Shown: positions 10,536-22,586 of the stretch, piece after piece
Numbering within the stretch: position 1 is the first letter of the stretch
How the letters are laid out: every line of letters starts with the position of its first letter
DNA from: Toxorhynchites rutilus septentrionalis
Taxonomy: Eukaryota > Arthropoda > Insecta > Diptera > Culicidae
Assembly (NCBI RefSeq): GCF_029784135.1
Contig: NC_073746.1
Location: 109,028,661 to 109,092,660 of the forward strand
Direction of reading: 5' to 3'
DNA: 64,000 bases
Program-made: the position numbers and the translations under genes
The notes under the pieces: model-generated
Told to the model about the DNA's origin: nothing
Seen by the model: only the letters and a program-made list of their open reading frames with translations
Databases searched by the model: none

Positions 10536-10709
10536 ATAAGTGGTTGTGTTTGCGTTTGAACTGTTTTGTTGAAATGTAAAAATATGATGATGCAGCAAAA
10601 AAAAAAAAAAAAAATTTTAAAAAAGGTTTTGATGGACGTACATAGGAATCAAAGACAATGCAAGGACATTAGCTTTCAAAGAAATTAATTTAAAATTATC
10701 TTTTTAGAT

Positions 10710-12850
10710 AAAGGGCCTGGCCGGGTAAGGGAGTAAAAAGTGCCCCCAAACCAAATCACTAGCTGTATGGCAAATATAGTAAAGGATATTAAATAAGAAA
10801 TTTTGGTGGTTTATTTGAACCCCTATGTGGTTTGACGTAGGATCTATAGTGAAAAACGTACTTTTCGTTAATTTCACGCCATCCTCAAAAGATCCGAGAT
10901 AAAAATTTGAAAAAAATACTGAATGTGCATCTTACTACGATGTATCAAAAAAAATTATCAAAAAAAAATTTCATCAAAAATTTTAGTACTAAAAAAAATA
11001 ATGAAATCTTGAAAATTTTTTTTTTGGGATTTAGAGATTCAGTACTACTCTAATTCATATTTTAATGTGTTTCTACGGCTTTTCTAGATATGTGTGATTT
11101 TTTTCAGATTTTTTTCAGTGTTGCGCGGTATCAAAAAATTTTTTTTTTATGTTTCCAAAGAGTGGTTAGGTAAGGGAGTAAAAAGTGCCCCCAAACCAAA
11201 TCACTAGCTGTATGGCAAATATTGTAAAGGATATTAAATAAGAAATTTTGGCGGTTTATTTGAACCCCTATGTGGTTTGACGTAGGATCTATAGTGACAA
11301 ACGTACTTTTTCGTGCATTTCACGCCATCCTCAATAGATCCGAGATAAAAATTTGAAAAAAATACTGAATGTGCATCTTACCACGGTGTATCAAGAAAAA
11401 TTATCAAAAAAATAATTCATCAAAAATTTTAGTATTAAAAAAAAATTATGAAAATTTGAAAATTTTTTTTTGGGATTTAGAGATTCAATACTACTCTAAT
11501 TCATATTTAAATGTGCTCTTACGGCTTTTCTAGATTGATAAATATCGTCAAGCTGTTTTTTTTTAAATATCTAATAATAAAAATAAAATAATAAAAAAGA
11601 AAAATACACAGTACAAAAAAATGTTATAGATTTTCTGGCATTTCGAAATTTTGAAAAAAAATATAACTTTGAGACCACAAATTCGATTTGTTTTTTTATT
11701 TTAATCTTTCAATTGAAAACCACGAATACAATAAAATAATCGATTTCAAAAAAATAAAAATAATAATGCAGACGATGAAGAAAATTATTTTGTGTCACAC
11801 AATGCTCTTAAAAATTCAGGAAAAATTACGCCACATGTAGAAAAAAGACACATACGAACGCATTTAAATAAAATTTTGAGCAGGAGTGGGTCTCAAAGTT
11901 ATATTTTTTTTTTCAAAATTTCGAAATGCCAGAAAATCTATAACATTTTTTTGTACTGTGTATTTTTTTTCATTTTATTTTTAGTATTAGATATTTGAAA
12001 AAAAAAACAGTTTGAAGATATTTATAAATCTAGAAAAGCCGTAAGAGTACATTTGAATATGAATTAGAGTAGTACTGAATCTCTAAATCCAAAAAAAAAA
12101 TTTTCAAAATTTTAATATTTTTTTAGTACAAAAATTTTTGATGAAATTTTTTTTGATAATTTTTCTTGATACACCATGGTAGGATGTACATTCAGTATTT
12201 TTTTCAAATTTTTATCTCAGATCTATTGAGGATGGCGTGAAATAAACGAAAAAGTACGTTTTTCACTATAGATCCTACGTCAAACCACATAGGGGTTCAA
12301 ATAAACCACCAAAATTTCTTATTTAACATCCTTTACAATATTTGCCATACAGCTAGTGATTTGGTTTGGGGGCACTTTTTACTCCCTTACCTAACCACTC
12401 TTTGGAAACATAAAAAAAAAATTTTTTGATACCGCGCAACACTGAAAAAAATCTGAAAAAAATCACACATATCTAGAAAAGCCGTAGAAACACATTAAAA
12501 TATGAATTAGAGTAGTACTGAATCTCTAAATCCCAAAAAAAAAATTTTCAAGATTTCATTATTTTTTTTAGTACTAAAATTTTTGATGAAATTTTTTTTT
12601 GATAATTTTTTTTGATACATCGTAGTAAGATGCACATTCAGTATTTTTTTCAAATTTTTATCTCGGATCTTTTGAGGATGGCGTGAAATTAACGAAAAGT
12701 ACGTTTTTCACTATAGATCCTACGTCAAACCAGATAGGGGTTCAAATAAACCGCCAAAATTTCTTATTTAATATCCTTTACAATATTTGCCATACGGCTA
12801 GTGATTTGGTTTGGGGGCACTTTTTACTTCCTTACCCGGCCAGGCCCTTT
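10710..12850. mobile_element. 2.1-kb foldback element (arms about 960 bp)
   Basis: AAAGGGCCTGGCCGGGTAAG at 10710 recurs in reverse complement at 12850, and the two arms (about 10710-11676 and 11888-12850) match nearly base for base, leaving a spacer of about 210 bp. Each arm also contains two tandem, about 443-bp related units (starts near 10728 and 11171, both with GTAAGGGAGTAAAAAGTGCC). No transposase frame exists, and no direct target duplication is visible at the ends. A truncated right-end copy lies at 41515-41697. This resembles Foldback-type or very-long-TIR non-autonomous elements. A transcript across it would form an almost 1-kb duplex. Confidence 0.8.
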
Positions 12851-13935
12851 GCCCAAACATATAAATTTCCATGTACGGGGTAAGTGGAGGGCCATGAATT
12901 GTTGGCACATTTCACGACATCATAGAATGACGTTGTAGTGACCTCGTCAAATCATCTAACGATACACATAAAAATCCATCGAGCGCACTCTCTTGTTTGT
13001 TTCAGCTCCTTCAACAATATGTTAATGAATATAAATTCAAAATGAGTAATGATGTTTATAGTGGTGGGATCTCGTTCTTTTATGTTTGTATAATATCCGA
13101 GAACGGTCGGGTGATTTCTGCCCTGTGATCGCACATATTGTAGACCTTGTCACTCAGAACATATTCAAGACTGTCAAAAATCTCAACTAAATACTAATAA
13201 ATGATGCAAATAATACTATGTTGACACTGCGAACGTTAGAAGCGTTAGTACCATTAAAGAAGAAGATGGAGAGCGTTGTACGATCGGTGTGTGTCGACAA
13301 TGAACTCCGGGTTATTCTTTCTTCTTCGAATTACAATTTCTCGCGTCGCAGTGCAGTCGCCCACCATGATTCCAGCAATGCTTTCAACAACTTGTGCATT
13401 GGATTTACAAACGTGCTCTCCAGCTCTCCAGCTCCAGCTCCAGTTTCATCCTTACAATCCGAGAATATATGAATTTAAATAATTCATTGTGCTGTGCTGT
13501 GCTTTGCTGTGCTTTGCTGTGCTTTAAAAAGTCTTCCAGCTCGCCGGCGAGGTTATCGAGGTTATTTGCGCATGTGTTGATGAAAGTTCGATGAAGCGAT
13601 AATTTTGATATTATTTATGCAAAAATACTAAAAACCCGAATGAAAATAGGGGATGGGAATAAAAATTTGGAGTTATATGTATTTTTGAAGCAAAATTAAA
13701 AGAAAAAGAAAAGAAAATGATTCAGATTTTTTTTTTCTGCATATGGTTACCCCAATCGCTATTGAACATGTGCTAATATAATATGTACCCCAGCGGTATC
13801 ATATATAGTTTGCAACCTATTCTCATGCTCACCAAGTTTTTTTTGTGTATACTTACATAAAATCGGTCAAGCCGTTTCGGAGAAATTCGACCACGAACAC
13901 CGTGACACGAGATTTTTATATATATGGAGAAGAGA

Positions 13936-16364
13936 TTGAAGAAAGATGGCAAACTATAGAGTCAACCAAAAATAGAAGAAATATTTGTTTATGTGATTCA
14001 GTAAATTATTAATTTTAACACAATCAAAGTATGAAGTATAAAAATGTAGTTTAGTTCACGAGAAAAGTTGAGTCGGATATAGACGCTTTCTCGAGCAGAA
14101 ACGACTTGCGTATACACAATAAATTACGGATTCCCCATATGATCTAACTTCATATGTTATAATGTACACGCGCACTTCCGTCATTTCACCAACTTTACTG
14201 GAATTTGCATACCAATTTTTCACTTTCCATCGATTGTCGGCCAATAGATTCCTCGGTTTGTGTGCCACATTTCTGTACGGGAAAATGTGATTGTATGCCA
14301 CAAATTGAAAAATAGTTCATCAACGGACAAATTGCATTAGCAAGCTGCAGCTGAGGGCTGTATGTTGCTTCTAGCGAAAAACCATCCACAGTTAACAGCA
14401 TCAGGTGGCTGCGTAAAATTGAATATTCTAACCAGATTGTTGTTTCCATCAACGCGATTCACTAGTTACATGATGAAAAGAAGGCTCGAGCTCATTGTAT
14501 CCTGTATACATTTTGAAGCTGGTTCGAATCAAAGAGCAAAAACAACTCATTTCGGGGAATAACAAATTATTTAAAGCGTTATTGATCAACAAACACGTAA
14601 TTGGACACCGAATCAGATGAACGAGATTAATCGAGACAGACTCCTTTCGCGAACCGCGATCCTGTAGGAGGCTGACAATGGGGAAATACAAACTAACAAA
14701 AGAAGCCATGAAAGACTTTGATTAGTGAAGGGGAGAGAATCGGCTTGTGGGTTTTCGTTGTCAGCTTCGATTGAACTTCACAGCGCGTCACAAAATCGCT
14801 TGTTGACGATCGGAACGACAGCTTGCTAATTTGGAACATGCTGAGAAAATTGAAACAAACAATCGCCTCTCGATGGATGTTTCTGTGTTCTCTTGGGGGG
14901 CTTCCGTTTCCATTCATGGGAAATTAACGATGCGATAATTAACTCGTGGAAATCACACAATCGAGAGTGGAGATTGATAATTACATTCGAATTGCTCTCA
15001 CTTTTCATCAAACAGAACAGGATGCAGGATTGAACTGGGATCGGCTATCATCCCTTTTGTGTTAATGCTGAGTTCGATTCGTTTGTCACAGAGGGGTGTG
15101 AAGTAAAAAAGCAACGAGATGGTGTTTTATGCGTTAAACAGATATTGATGTCCGGACCCATTCCCCACACAAGGGAATTGTTTTTCATGAGCCGCCTTGT
15201 TGGAATTCAAGTGCTGCGATGTTAATTAGCACCATCCACTGATAGCGTAACCCAATAATAACAGAACGGATTAAATTGAAACCCGAATCGGGGATGATCT
15301 GGGGACTTTATTTGTGTCCATGTGATGGATGACGATTCGAGAGATAATTCACGCAATGTTTCACAAGGATTTTGGAAAAAAGGAAGACATAATAGCGAAA
15401 ATTATAAAACGAAAAAATAGGTTACCAATTACACAATGCAACGGTGAAAATACACTCGACCACGTATCAATATGAAACGTTCACAGATATTTAGGGAATA
15501 CACTAGGCTAAAAATTTGCCTGCGAACATTAGAACGTGCTGCGATATTTGCAGAATTACAGTGGATTTTGTAAAGCACTATAAAAATCCTGTTTTTGGCA
15601 CTTTTTTGAAATCGATGCAAAAAATTTAAATAATTCTTATTTCGTCGAACTAACAAATTATTCTTGTGCATAATTTATTGTAATTTTCAAAACTGCCTTT
15701 CGATTTGCGGTGCGGTGGTTTTTTATTGAATTATTCAGCATCAAAGACGAAGGGGTAATTTTTCATTCAAATTGAAATATCTCTGTGTGAGAGGTCCTAC
15801 AGGGAAGTTCTTGGAACCAAATTTTTTTATATGATGATGGTCCCATCTCATTCCCCTGCAAAGGTTTGAGCGAGACGAGTTATCTTATTGATAATAAATG
15901 AAGGCTAGTTGATAAAATTAATTGGATTTGCTATTGATTTAGTTAGCAAAAAATTGTGTTAGTCCGAAATATTCTTGAAAAAACAAAGAAAAATCGATTT
16001 TTCATCTCTTCCTGATATTGTTACACACCAGCCCAAGATAAAGATATACACTCTGTCCAACTTCTATAAGACCAGGTGATGATCTTGCTGCTTTGTGTCA
16101 TTGTAAACAAACAATGCTTCAATTTATATTCTAGTGTGTAGGCATTGGTGTCTACCAAACACTGAACGATTTTCATATGTGTGTGTGCAAGTGCTGAGCG
16201 TAAACGAATGTTTTCGTATTTTCAACTGTCAAATTTCTGTAAGACCATTTATAAGTTACATTTTCCGTTGTTTTGATCAAGTAAATCTGGCAAACGCCGA
16301 AGGTAAAAGTCCTTACGGAGAGAGAAGAAAGACAAATCGATGCATTCCACCAAGAAAATGTTGG
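13936..16364. other. no gene seen
   Basis: Mixed-composition, apparently low-copy DNA; nothing in it matches other parts of the window strongly. Short frames are unsupported. ACTCTGTCCAACTTCTATAA near 16050 resembles a Tc1-type terminal sequence, but I see no partner end. Confidence 0.35.
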
Positions 16365-16366
16365 TA

Positions 16367-17665
16367 AAGGGTGTATCACATCAAATTGCATCACGGAAAA
16401 AACGCTGTAGAAATTCGCCCAGTAGACCGATCCTTTTGAAAATTTTAGACAGTAAAATAAAAACTATTAAACAACTTTTGGCATTTTCTTTTTATTCATA
16501 CTTCGAGCCCAAGCCCGTATGCTCGCACCTTCCTCTTCACCCCGTCCATAAGGTTCTGTACAACGTCAGGTTGTAGTTTTTTTTTGAACAGAAATCCATT
16601 TTCTCTTGAAATCCGCCTCCGATTTGACAACTTTTGGGTTCTTCCGGAGGGCCTGCTTCATAATCGCCCAATATTTCTCTATTGGGCGAAGCTCCGGCGC
16701 GTTGGGCGGGTTCATTTCCTTTGGCACGAAGGGTACCCCGTTGGCTTCGTACCACTCCAACATGTCCTTTGAATAGTGGCACGAAGCGAGATCCGGCCAG
16801 AAGATGGTCGGGCCCTCGTGCTGCTTCAATAGTGGTAGTAAGCGCTTCTGTAGGCACTCCTTAAGGTAAACCTGCCCGTTTACCGTGCCGGTCATCACGA
16901 AGGGGGCGCTCCGCTTTCCGCAAGAGCAGATCGCTTGCCACACCATGTACTTTTTGGCAAACTTGGATAGTTTCTGCTTGCGAATCACCTCCGCAACGCT
17001 GAATTTGTCCTCTGCGGAGAAGAACAACAGGCCCGGCAGCTGACGAAAGTCCGCTTTGACGTAGGTTTCGTCGTCCATTACCAGGCAATGCGGCTTCGTC
17101 AGCATTTCGGTGTACAGCTTCCGGGCTCGCGTCTTCCCCACCATGTTTTGCCTTTCGTCGCGGTTAGGAGCCTTCTGAACCTTGTATGTACGCAGGCCCT
17201 CCCGCTGCTTGGTCCACTGGACGAATGAACTTGACAAATTCAGCTTATTGGCGACATCCCGGACCGAACTTCTCGGATCACGTCTAAACTGCTTAACTAC
17301 GCGCTTGTGATCTTTTTCACTGACGGGGCATCCATTTTTGCCGTTCTTCACCTTCCGGTCGATGGTTAGGTTCTCGAAGTATCGTTTTAGTACTCTGCTG
17401 ACCGTGGATTGGACGATTCCCAGCATCTTACCGATGTCCCGATGTGACAACTCCGGATTCTCGAAATGAGTGCACAGGATTAATTCACGACGCTCTTTTT
17501 CGTTCGACGACATTTTTCCAAATTTACGAAAAATTGACAGTGAAGCATGGCCAACGTGATCTATACACTCTTATCTGATTATAAGCGAAAGCTGAAGATA
17601 TAATTCCTAAAAATTAAATTTCTACAGCGTTTTTTCCGTGATGCAATTTGATGTGACACACCCTT
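16367..17665 (-). mobile_element. ITmD37E-type Tc1/mariner-superfamily transposon, full length
   Basis: Both ends carry inverted repeats of about 50 bp starting AAGGGTGTnTCACATCAAAT and continuing to GCTGTAGAAATT, flanked by TA duplications (16365-16366 and 17666-17667). The single gene lies on the minus strand at 16566-17513. Total length is 1299 bp, the usual size for this superfamily. TIRs differ at very few positions, suggesting a young copy. Confidence 0.87.
16566..17513 (-). CDS. DD37E transposase with C-terminal frameshift
   Basis: 315 residues from ATG 17513. The N-terminal helix-turn-helix DNA-binding region (about 1-100) contains LSHRDIGKMLGIVQSTVSRV. The catalytic triad is Asp147/148 (VMDDETY), Asp241 (FWPDLASCHY) and Glu279 (LRPIEKYW); by my count 37 residues separate the last two, the signature of the mosquito ITmD37E group. 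The frame ends at KKTTT because of a run of nine A (T9 at 16577-16585 on the plus strand). With eight A the reading frame stays open for roughly 28 more codons to a natural-looking stop near 16500. The last segment is therefore probably frameshifted (mutation or homopolymer sequencing error), while the catalytic core is whole. Confidence 0.88.
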   Translation of the reverse strand: MSSNEKERRELILCTHFENPELSHRDIGKMLGIVQSTVSRVLKRYFENLTIDRKVKNGKNGCPVSEKDHKRVVKQFRRDPRSSVRDVANKLNLSSSFVQWTKQREGLRTYKVQKAPNRDERQNMVGKTRARKLYTEMLTKPHCLVMDDETYVKADFRQLPGLLFFSAEDKFSVAEVIRKQKLSKFAKKYMVWQAICSCGKRSAPFVMTGTVNGQVYLKECLQKRLLPLLKQHEGPTIFWPDLASCHYSKDMLEWYEANGVPFVPKEMNPPNAPELRPIEKYWAIMKQALRKNPKVVKSEADFKRKWISVQKKTTT

Positions 17666-17667
17666 TA

Positions 17668-19105
17668 GTAGAGGAACACCTAAATTAGTGGGTTTAAATA
17701 ACATTTGGAAGTGAAAAACCTAAAAGTTAGTAATTTTTAATGTGTTATTACTAATTTTATCCTAAAAATCGTATTAAACTTGATTGTTTCTATAAATCAA
17801 TTTTTTTTTCACAATAAAAAAAGTTGCTTCACTCTCAATGCTGTAACTCACGAGTCAATCGACCGATTGTAGTCAAATTTTGACACGTATCCATTGAAAG
17901 ATGGTGCTTTGTGATATTCAAGTAGATTTTTGCCAGAGGCTCCATCTAGAAAGTTGTGCCATGGCGTACACGATTCCAGCCTTTCTGATTATCTGAAACA
18001 AAAAAAAGCGAACAGATTCTGAATCAGTAAAGATGCCGATATCACATGAACCTCGGACAAGTGAAAAACATTTTTTTTGACAAAATGGTTTGTTTGAAAA
18101 ACAAAATGCGGTTTAAAACGTTCTTTCTTACGTTTCCCATTGTTTTTGAATAGTGCAATTTAAAAAATATTATTTTAGTGGTTCATGCGACAGTGATACT
18201 GGTGAAGTTTTGTACTTTTTTTTGTGCATAAATTTTGTACATAAATATATATAGGTGTAGCAGCTCAAACGAAACGAACTGCTTTCTAACACGTCTGGCA
18301 CACAACGGTTTGGATTAGTTGTACGCAATCGCTGTGTGGTTGAACACAAGCGCAGCAAATCATGTTCCGTCACACACACCTTTCAAGGTCGCGTGGACGA
18401 AGTACAGTAGAACCCCGATTATCCGCGGAATAGTCTGGCTAGCTCACCGCGAATAACGAAAATCGCGGATAACGCAATGAAGAACTAAAAATGAGTTCTA
18501 AACACGAAAAAAAATATTTCAGCATTAAAACTATATTTTATCAATACAGAAATCATTAAACTATCCATCTAGAAGACCATGTATACCAGTAATCAGATAA
18601 TGTGAAAGTCATGACCAAAACAAAAGTGCATGAGCCTATCACTCACTGATAAATTCCGGGGAGGCCCAGCCATTCGAAGGCATTTTTTTGTTAGGCTTTA
18701 GAAATTCACAGGTTCACGGCAACAACCTTCGGTTCGAGCTGTAACCGGAAGTTGAATTATTAAACTAACTATCGAAGAATTGTAAAATCTCAACTCCTAT
18801 CCTAACGGAAATACCCAGTGCTGATTGGTCGAAATTGACGACACAAGCGGCGGCTCATGTATAAATTATTAAAAAAAAAATTTCTTCTATCGTGATAAGC
18901 TCCATCCAACAACTAATCACTATCCTTCTGTCATCATCACTCGGTTGTTAACACTGGTGAAGAGAACAAACAATTCCCAACAAACAAACAAAACGGCCCT
19001 TTTCATGGTCACCAAATCATTATCAAAAAATTTTATTCGCGGAAAAATAAAGCTAGGACAAAAAACAAGATGATTTTCGTAATCATCGTTTTATTTTCTA
19101 TTTTT
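17668..19105. other. no gene; pogo-like terminal sequence at 18404
   Basis: Mostly anonymous AT-rich DNA. At 18404 a TA is followed by CAGTAGAACCCCGATTATCC and then GCGG; this strongly resembles Tigger/pogo termini. No matching right end is visible downstream, so it is a fragment or solo end. Confidence 0.45.
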
Positions 19106-19243
19106 CTACATAATCACCGTAACGTTCGAGGCATTTTTCATAGCGTGGTACGAGTTTTTCTATTCCAACTTTTTGAAGTACGATGTAACTGCGTCGCGAA
19201 TTTCTTTAGTGTTATCGAATCGTTGACCGCCGAATGCCTGCTT
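19106..19243 (-). pseudogene. mariner transposase C-terminal fragment
   Basis: The minus-strand frame, with shifts, shows AFGGQRFDNTKEIRDAV near its upstream end and IEKLVPRYEKCLERYGDYVE before the stop at 19106-19108. This is the usual C-terminal block of mariner transposases. A different mariner piece lies 75 bp away on the opposite strand, so the original element has been rearranged. Too short and broken to function. Confidence 0.62.
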
Positions 19244-19317
19244 CATCACCGTACTATTGTAAAGTTTTGGACCGATTAAGAACCGCGATTAAGAACAAAA
19301 GGCCAGGTTGATTGACG

Positions 19318-19440
19318 AAAGGAGTGTTCCTCATCCACGATAATGCGCGGCCCCATTCTGCTCGTGTAACTCAAGAGCAATTGAAAAAAAATCAAATGGA
19401 CTGTGTTTGAGCAACCTCCTTACTCCACAGACCCATTCTA
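19318..19440 (+). pseudogene. mariner transposase catalytic fragment
   Basis: Plus-strand frame contains VFLIHDNARPHSARVTQEQL, the block carrying the second catalytic Asp. A frameshift follows, then EQPPYSTD, a decayed version of the YSPDLAPSDY block. The C-terminal part expected downstream is absent; an inverted C-terminal piece lies upstream instead. A homologous piece is at 38.2-38.4 kb. Confidence 0.65.
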
Positions 19441-22400
19441 TGCGTCATTATTTAGGGTAATTGAACCCCAAGGTTCCACCACGATCTGCGTTAGCTACTC
19501 GTTCACGGATACCACTACCTCCAAATATAAGAATATTATAATAATAAACAGAAGTATAACATTTTCCTTCAACCCCAGCCGACCAAGGTTATCAGTCCTC
19601 CTTTCCATATTTCCAACCTCATCGACACACACACACATACGAGGCTAGGAAGGATCTAAAACATCAACACCGTATAATTTTTATAGGCGAGAGAGAAGAG
19701 TGCCGCTTACAAATTATAATTCAACATCATCGAAGATAATGAACCGACAGTTTGGCGCCACACTTGGAATTTGTTGTCTCGCTGTGGCCTCTGATCGAAT
19801 CGACGCATACAAACGCCGTACCCACGTACCATCCGAACCGTCGGGTATCCTGAAGGGGAGAGTAGGACATGGCACGATGTTAGCAGCCAGCCAGCTTTCA
19901 ACACTTGCTTTTTTCCAGGATGGCACAGATATTGCAATCAAGTGTAAAATGCGTTGGCGATGTAAGGATACCGGGCGGCGAAAAAAAAATACTACACAAG
20001 GGTTAGGCTTGGATCAGCATCAACACGGGCAACGCTTCCGATAAAATGTTCGTTTTCTTGCGGTTCGAGATGCTTAACAGATTTATTCGCAAGCGTGGTC
20101 TAGTTTTTGTTAATGAGCATCGCTGTTATTCACTACTATAGACGAAGAACTTATATCCAGAGGATTTTAACAGTGAATTGTTACGCGACGAACGACGAAC
20201 TTCATATCATTTTTTTCAATAGATAACGTTATGAGAAACTGCTCAAACCCATCTAAATTGTCACATGAGATCATTATTGACTACAATCGATATATTTGAG
20301 TCTAGCATTGTATAAAAAAACGTTCATTATGAATTATTGCACATGATCTCCGTGTCTTATTGAAATCACAGGAAGTAGTTTCATTCCTTCGAGATTTCTT
20401 AGTAATGTCCCTTGGATATAAAATTTTTCTTGAACATTTGATCATCGGACAATTTGTGGGGAACATTCGTAAACAGACCATCCGAGAGGCTCAAGCATAC
20501 GATCAATATGTAATATTCGAATTGTTTCATTATCCGTTACTATTATCAAGTACGCGTTCACGATTAAATTTAACATACGTAGCTTAACCTTTGGTTTGAT
20601 CTACCGATACGAAACTACATTCTTTTGTAGGCTAAAACAGTAGCTTCACCATTTTACAGAACCGTTTGCCAAACACTAGCCGGTATTGTTACTTTGCAGG
20701 CAAAAGCTGATGCTGCACTAGAGCCATCGAAAAGCTCTAACAAGCGACTGAAGAGATGATTGGGCTAACGAGAAAGATGCTGCAGCACAGCAGCATGGTT
20801 CCAGGAAATAAAAGCCAAATATTTTTCTGCTCTTATTAAGAAAAATATGCTCTGTGGATGATGTAGGAATCGAGTGGGAGAAAGTTATCGTTGGATGGGA
20901 ACTGGTTATTGTATCGATGCTTCTCAAGCTGATAGGAGCTTAACTCGCCGGATTTTTTTTTAATGATATAATAGTTGCAGTATACACTGTTTACCGGTTG
21001 GCCTGTCGTATCGTAAAATGTTAAAGAATTTTAAAAGTTGCAACAGTCTTGGATTCAATTTAGCTGACGGATATTTTGTCGCTGGGGCGGCGCGAAATAT
21101 CGGCGGAATCCAATAAACATAAATTTCAAAGATAACCACTGCATCGGAAGAAATCGATTTCACAGTTAAATGAGAGCAGTAGCATCCGCGTCGAACGCAC
21201 GCGGCCCGGACCGGTAATCAAGGTGTGGGGCAATCAGTTCAAAGAGCGCGAACCATGAACGTGCCATATCTTGCACTGCGCTAGTCGCCATCAAAAGGCT
21301 CCCTATTCACGATCCGTGGGAAAAGTTTATAATTTTATGCATTAATTTTTTATTGGATTCTGCTGGCTGACGGTCAGGTGTTAATTTTATTCTGCCAGTT
21401 TTAAAATGCAGCGGATATCAAGACGAGATAATTCTGGGTGCATTTTTTCCCTCTCGTTTTCCAGAATATTTCAGTAGATGATAATTGGATGCCTATGAAC
21501 TGCGATGCGAAGACAATTGAAAATTGTCCCAGGATGTATGGTTCATTCGTACATTCGTTAAAATATGTTCCACTGAACTGCAATGTCGACAAATTTTACT
21601 ACGGGTTTGCGGTCTTTTTGTTACGAAAGAATCTACGGCCCCGGATGAAGTTGTTGAAAAGCCACTCAAATCAAGGAAGGCAATATTGCATATCAAACAA
21701 GACTTATAATGCAGCAGGGGCGGTGAACTGAATCTCCGATGAATTGAGGAAAAATATGGCTCATGCAAATTATTAATTCGATGTTTTCGCAGTTTAAGCT
21801 CTCGTGATCTATCATCTAAAGTGGTACTCAACCTTTTTCTCAGAGGGGCCACAAACACGTGTTCGTTTTGGTGTCGCGGCTCTCAAAAAAATAAAATAAA
21901 GAAGGATGGTGTCCAAGACACAACAACATTGTTAACGTAGGATTACGAAATTCGAACCGAATCGGAGGTGTGGTGGGTAAGCGGTGTCGACAGCAACCAC
22001 TGCGGAACAAATTTTTACCTTCAGTTTACCACCGAAGAACGTAACTCTCACCTTTATCACATTCGGCTTGAAATTTACTGCCCTTTGACGCCTCTTCTAA
22101 CCGGCAAACAATGCTCGAATTCACGAAAATTAATTGATCGATCGGAAAAATCAAAGTCGCAAACCATTCACAATATATTTGTCATCCTGCTAGTGAGCAG
22201 AAAGCAACGACAGGGACACTTTCTAAATAGCCTTTCTCAAGGTCGATTATTAGATGTAGTTTTCCAAAATAATCTTTTTTAAGGCTTGAGACGAATGAAC
22301 TAAGAAAATCTGAGTGTCTAAAAAAGACTCTATAAATCAAAATATCATCATTATTACACTAATAAATTTGAATACACCCTTAAATTCCCAAAAAATTTCG

Positions 22401-22586
22401 TTAAGAAAATATTTATAAAAATAAATTCGCTTTTGATTATCTCGGATATAATTTTAAAGTGGATTGAAACCTTTAAAATAACGCTTCAGTCAAAAATTCT
22501 GTAACTCTAAAAAGAACCGATGGGTTTGCGTGGTTTTGTAGAGGCAGTTGGAGATGGGTGATTCAATGGTGTAATGGTGAACAATA
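19441..22586. other. no gene seen; hAT-like terminal motif near 21821
   Basis: No supported gene; frames here (for example 19700-20044) show no motif or repeat. At 21821-21850, AAGTGGTACTCAACCTTTTT followed by CTCAGAGGGGCCAC resembles hAT-type ends, without a visible partner. Confidence 0.35.

Larger units (their letters stand above)
6080..10615 (+). mobile_element. CR1/L2-group non-LTR retrotransposon, both ORFs open
   Basis: Contains a roughly 285-bp 5' UTR, ORF1 (6366-7721), ORF2 (7728-10535), a short 3' UTR and an A-tract (about 10597-10615). The left border is set by CATGAAT at 6073-6079, which recurs at 12893-12899 and joins the two halves of the host Helitron, so 6080 is a good candidate for the true 5' end. 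The second copy of that 7-mer lies beyond the foldback, not right after the A-tract. Either the foldback later landed in the 3' UTR/3' transduced flank, or the insertion was composite. Endonuclease plus RT without RNase H and a PHD-type ORF1 fit the CR1/L2 group; exact clade is inferred. Confidence 0.8.
5820..13935 (-). mobile_element. non-autonomous Helitron split by nested insertions
   Basis: Read on the minus strand it begins TC (13935), passes through a CATATATATAAAAATCTCG-type 5' segment, and ends in CTAG at 5823-5820, with A before and T after, as in Helitrons (5'-TC...CTRR-3' between A and T). The 3' end is preceded by GAGTCAG, matching the GGGTCAG seen before CTAG at 56.6 kb. Outer segments 5820-6079 and 12893-13935 align to a copy at 63000-63838 that lacks the intervening 6.8 kb, which defines the insertion. 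No Rep/helicase frame is present. A microsatellite of GTGCTTTGCT units sits at 13486-13525. Confidence 0.68.

Noticed and set aside
19700..20044. 114-codon plus-strand frame as a gene
   Set aside because: No start context, domain, repeat or splice evidence; opposite-strand frames of similar length exist.
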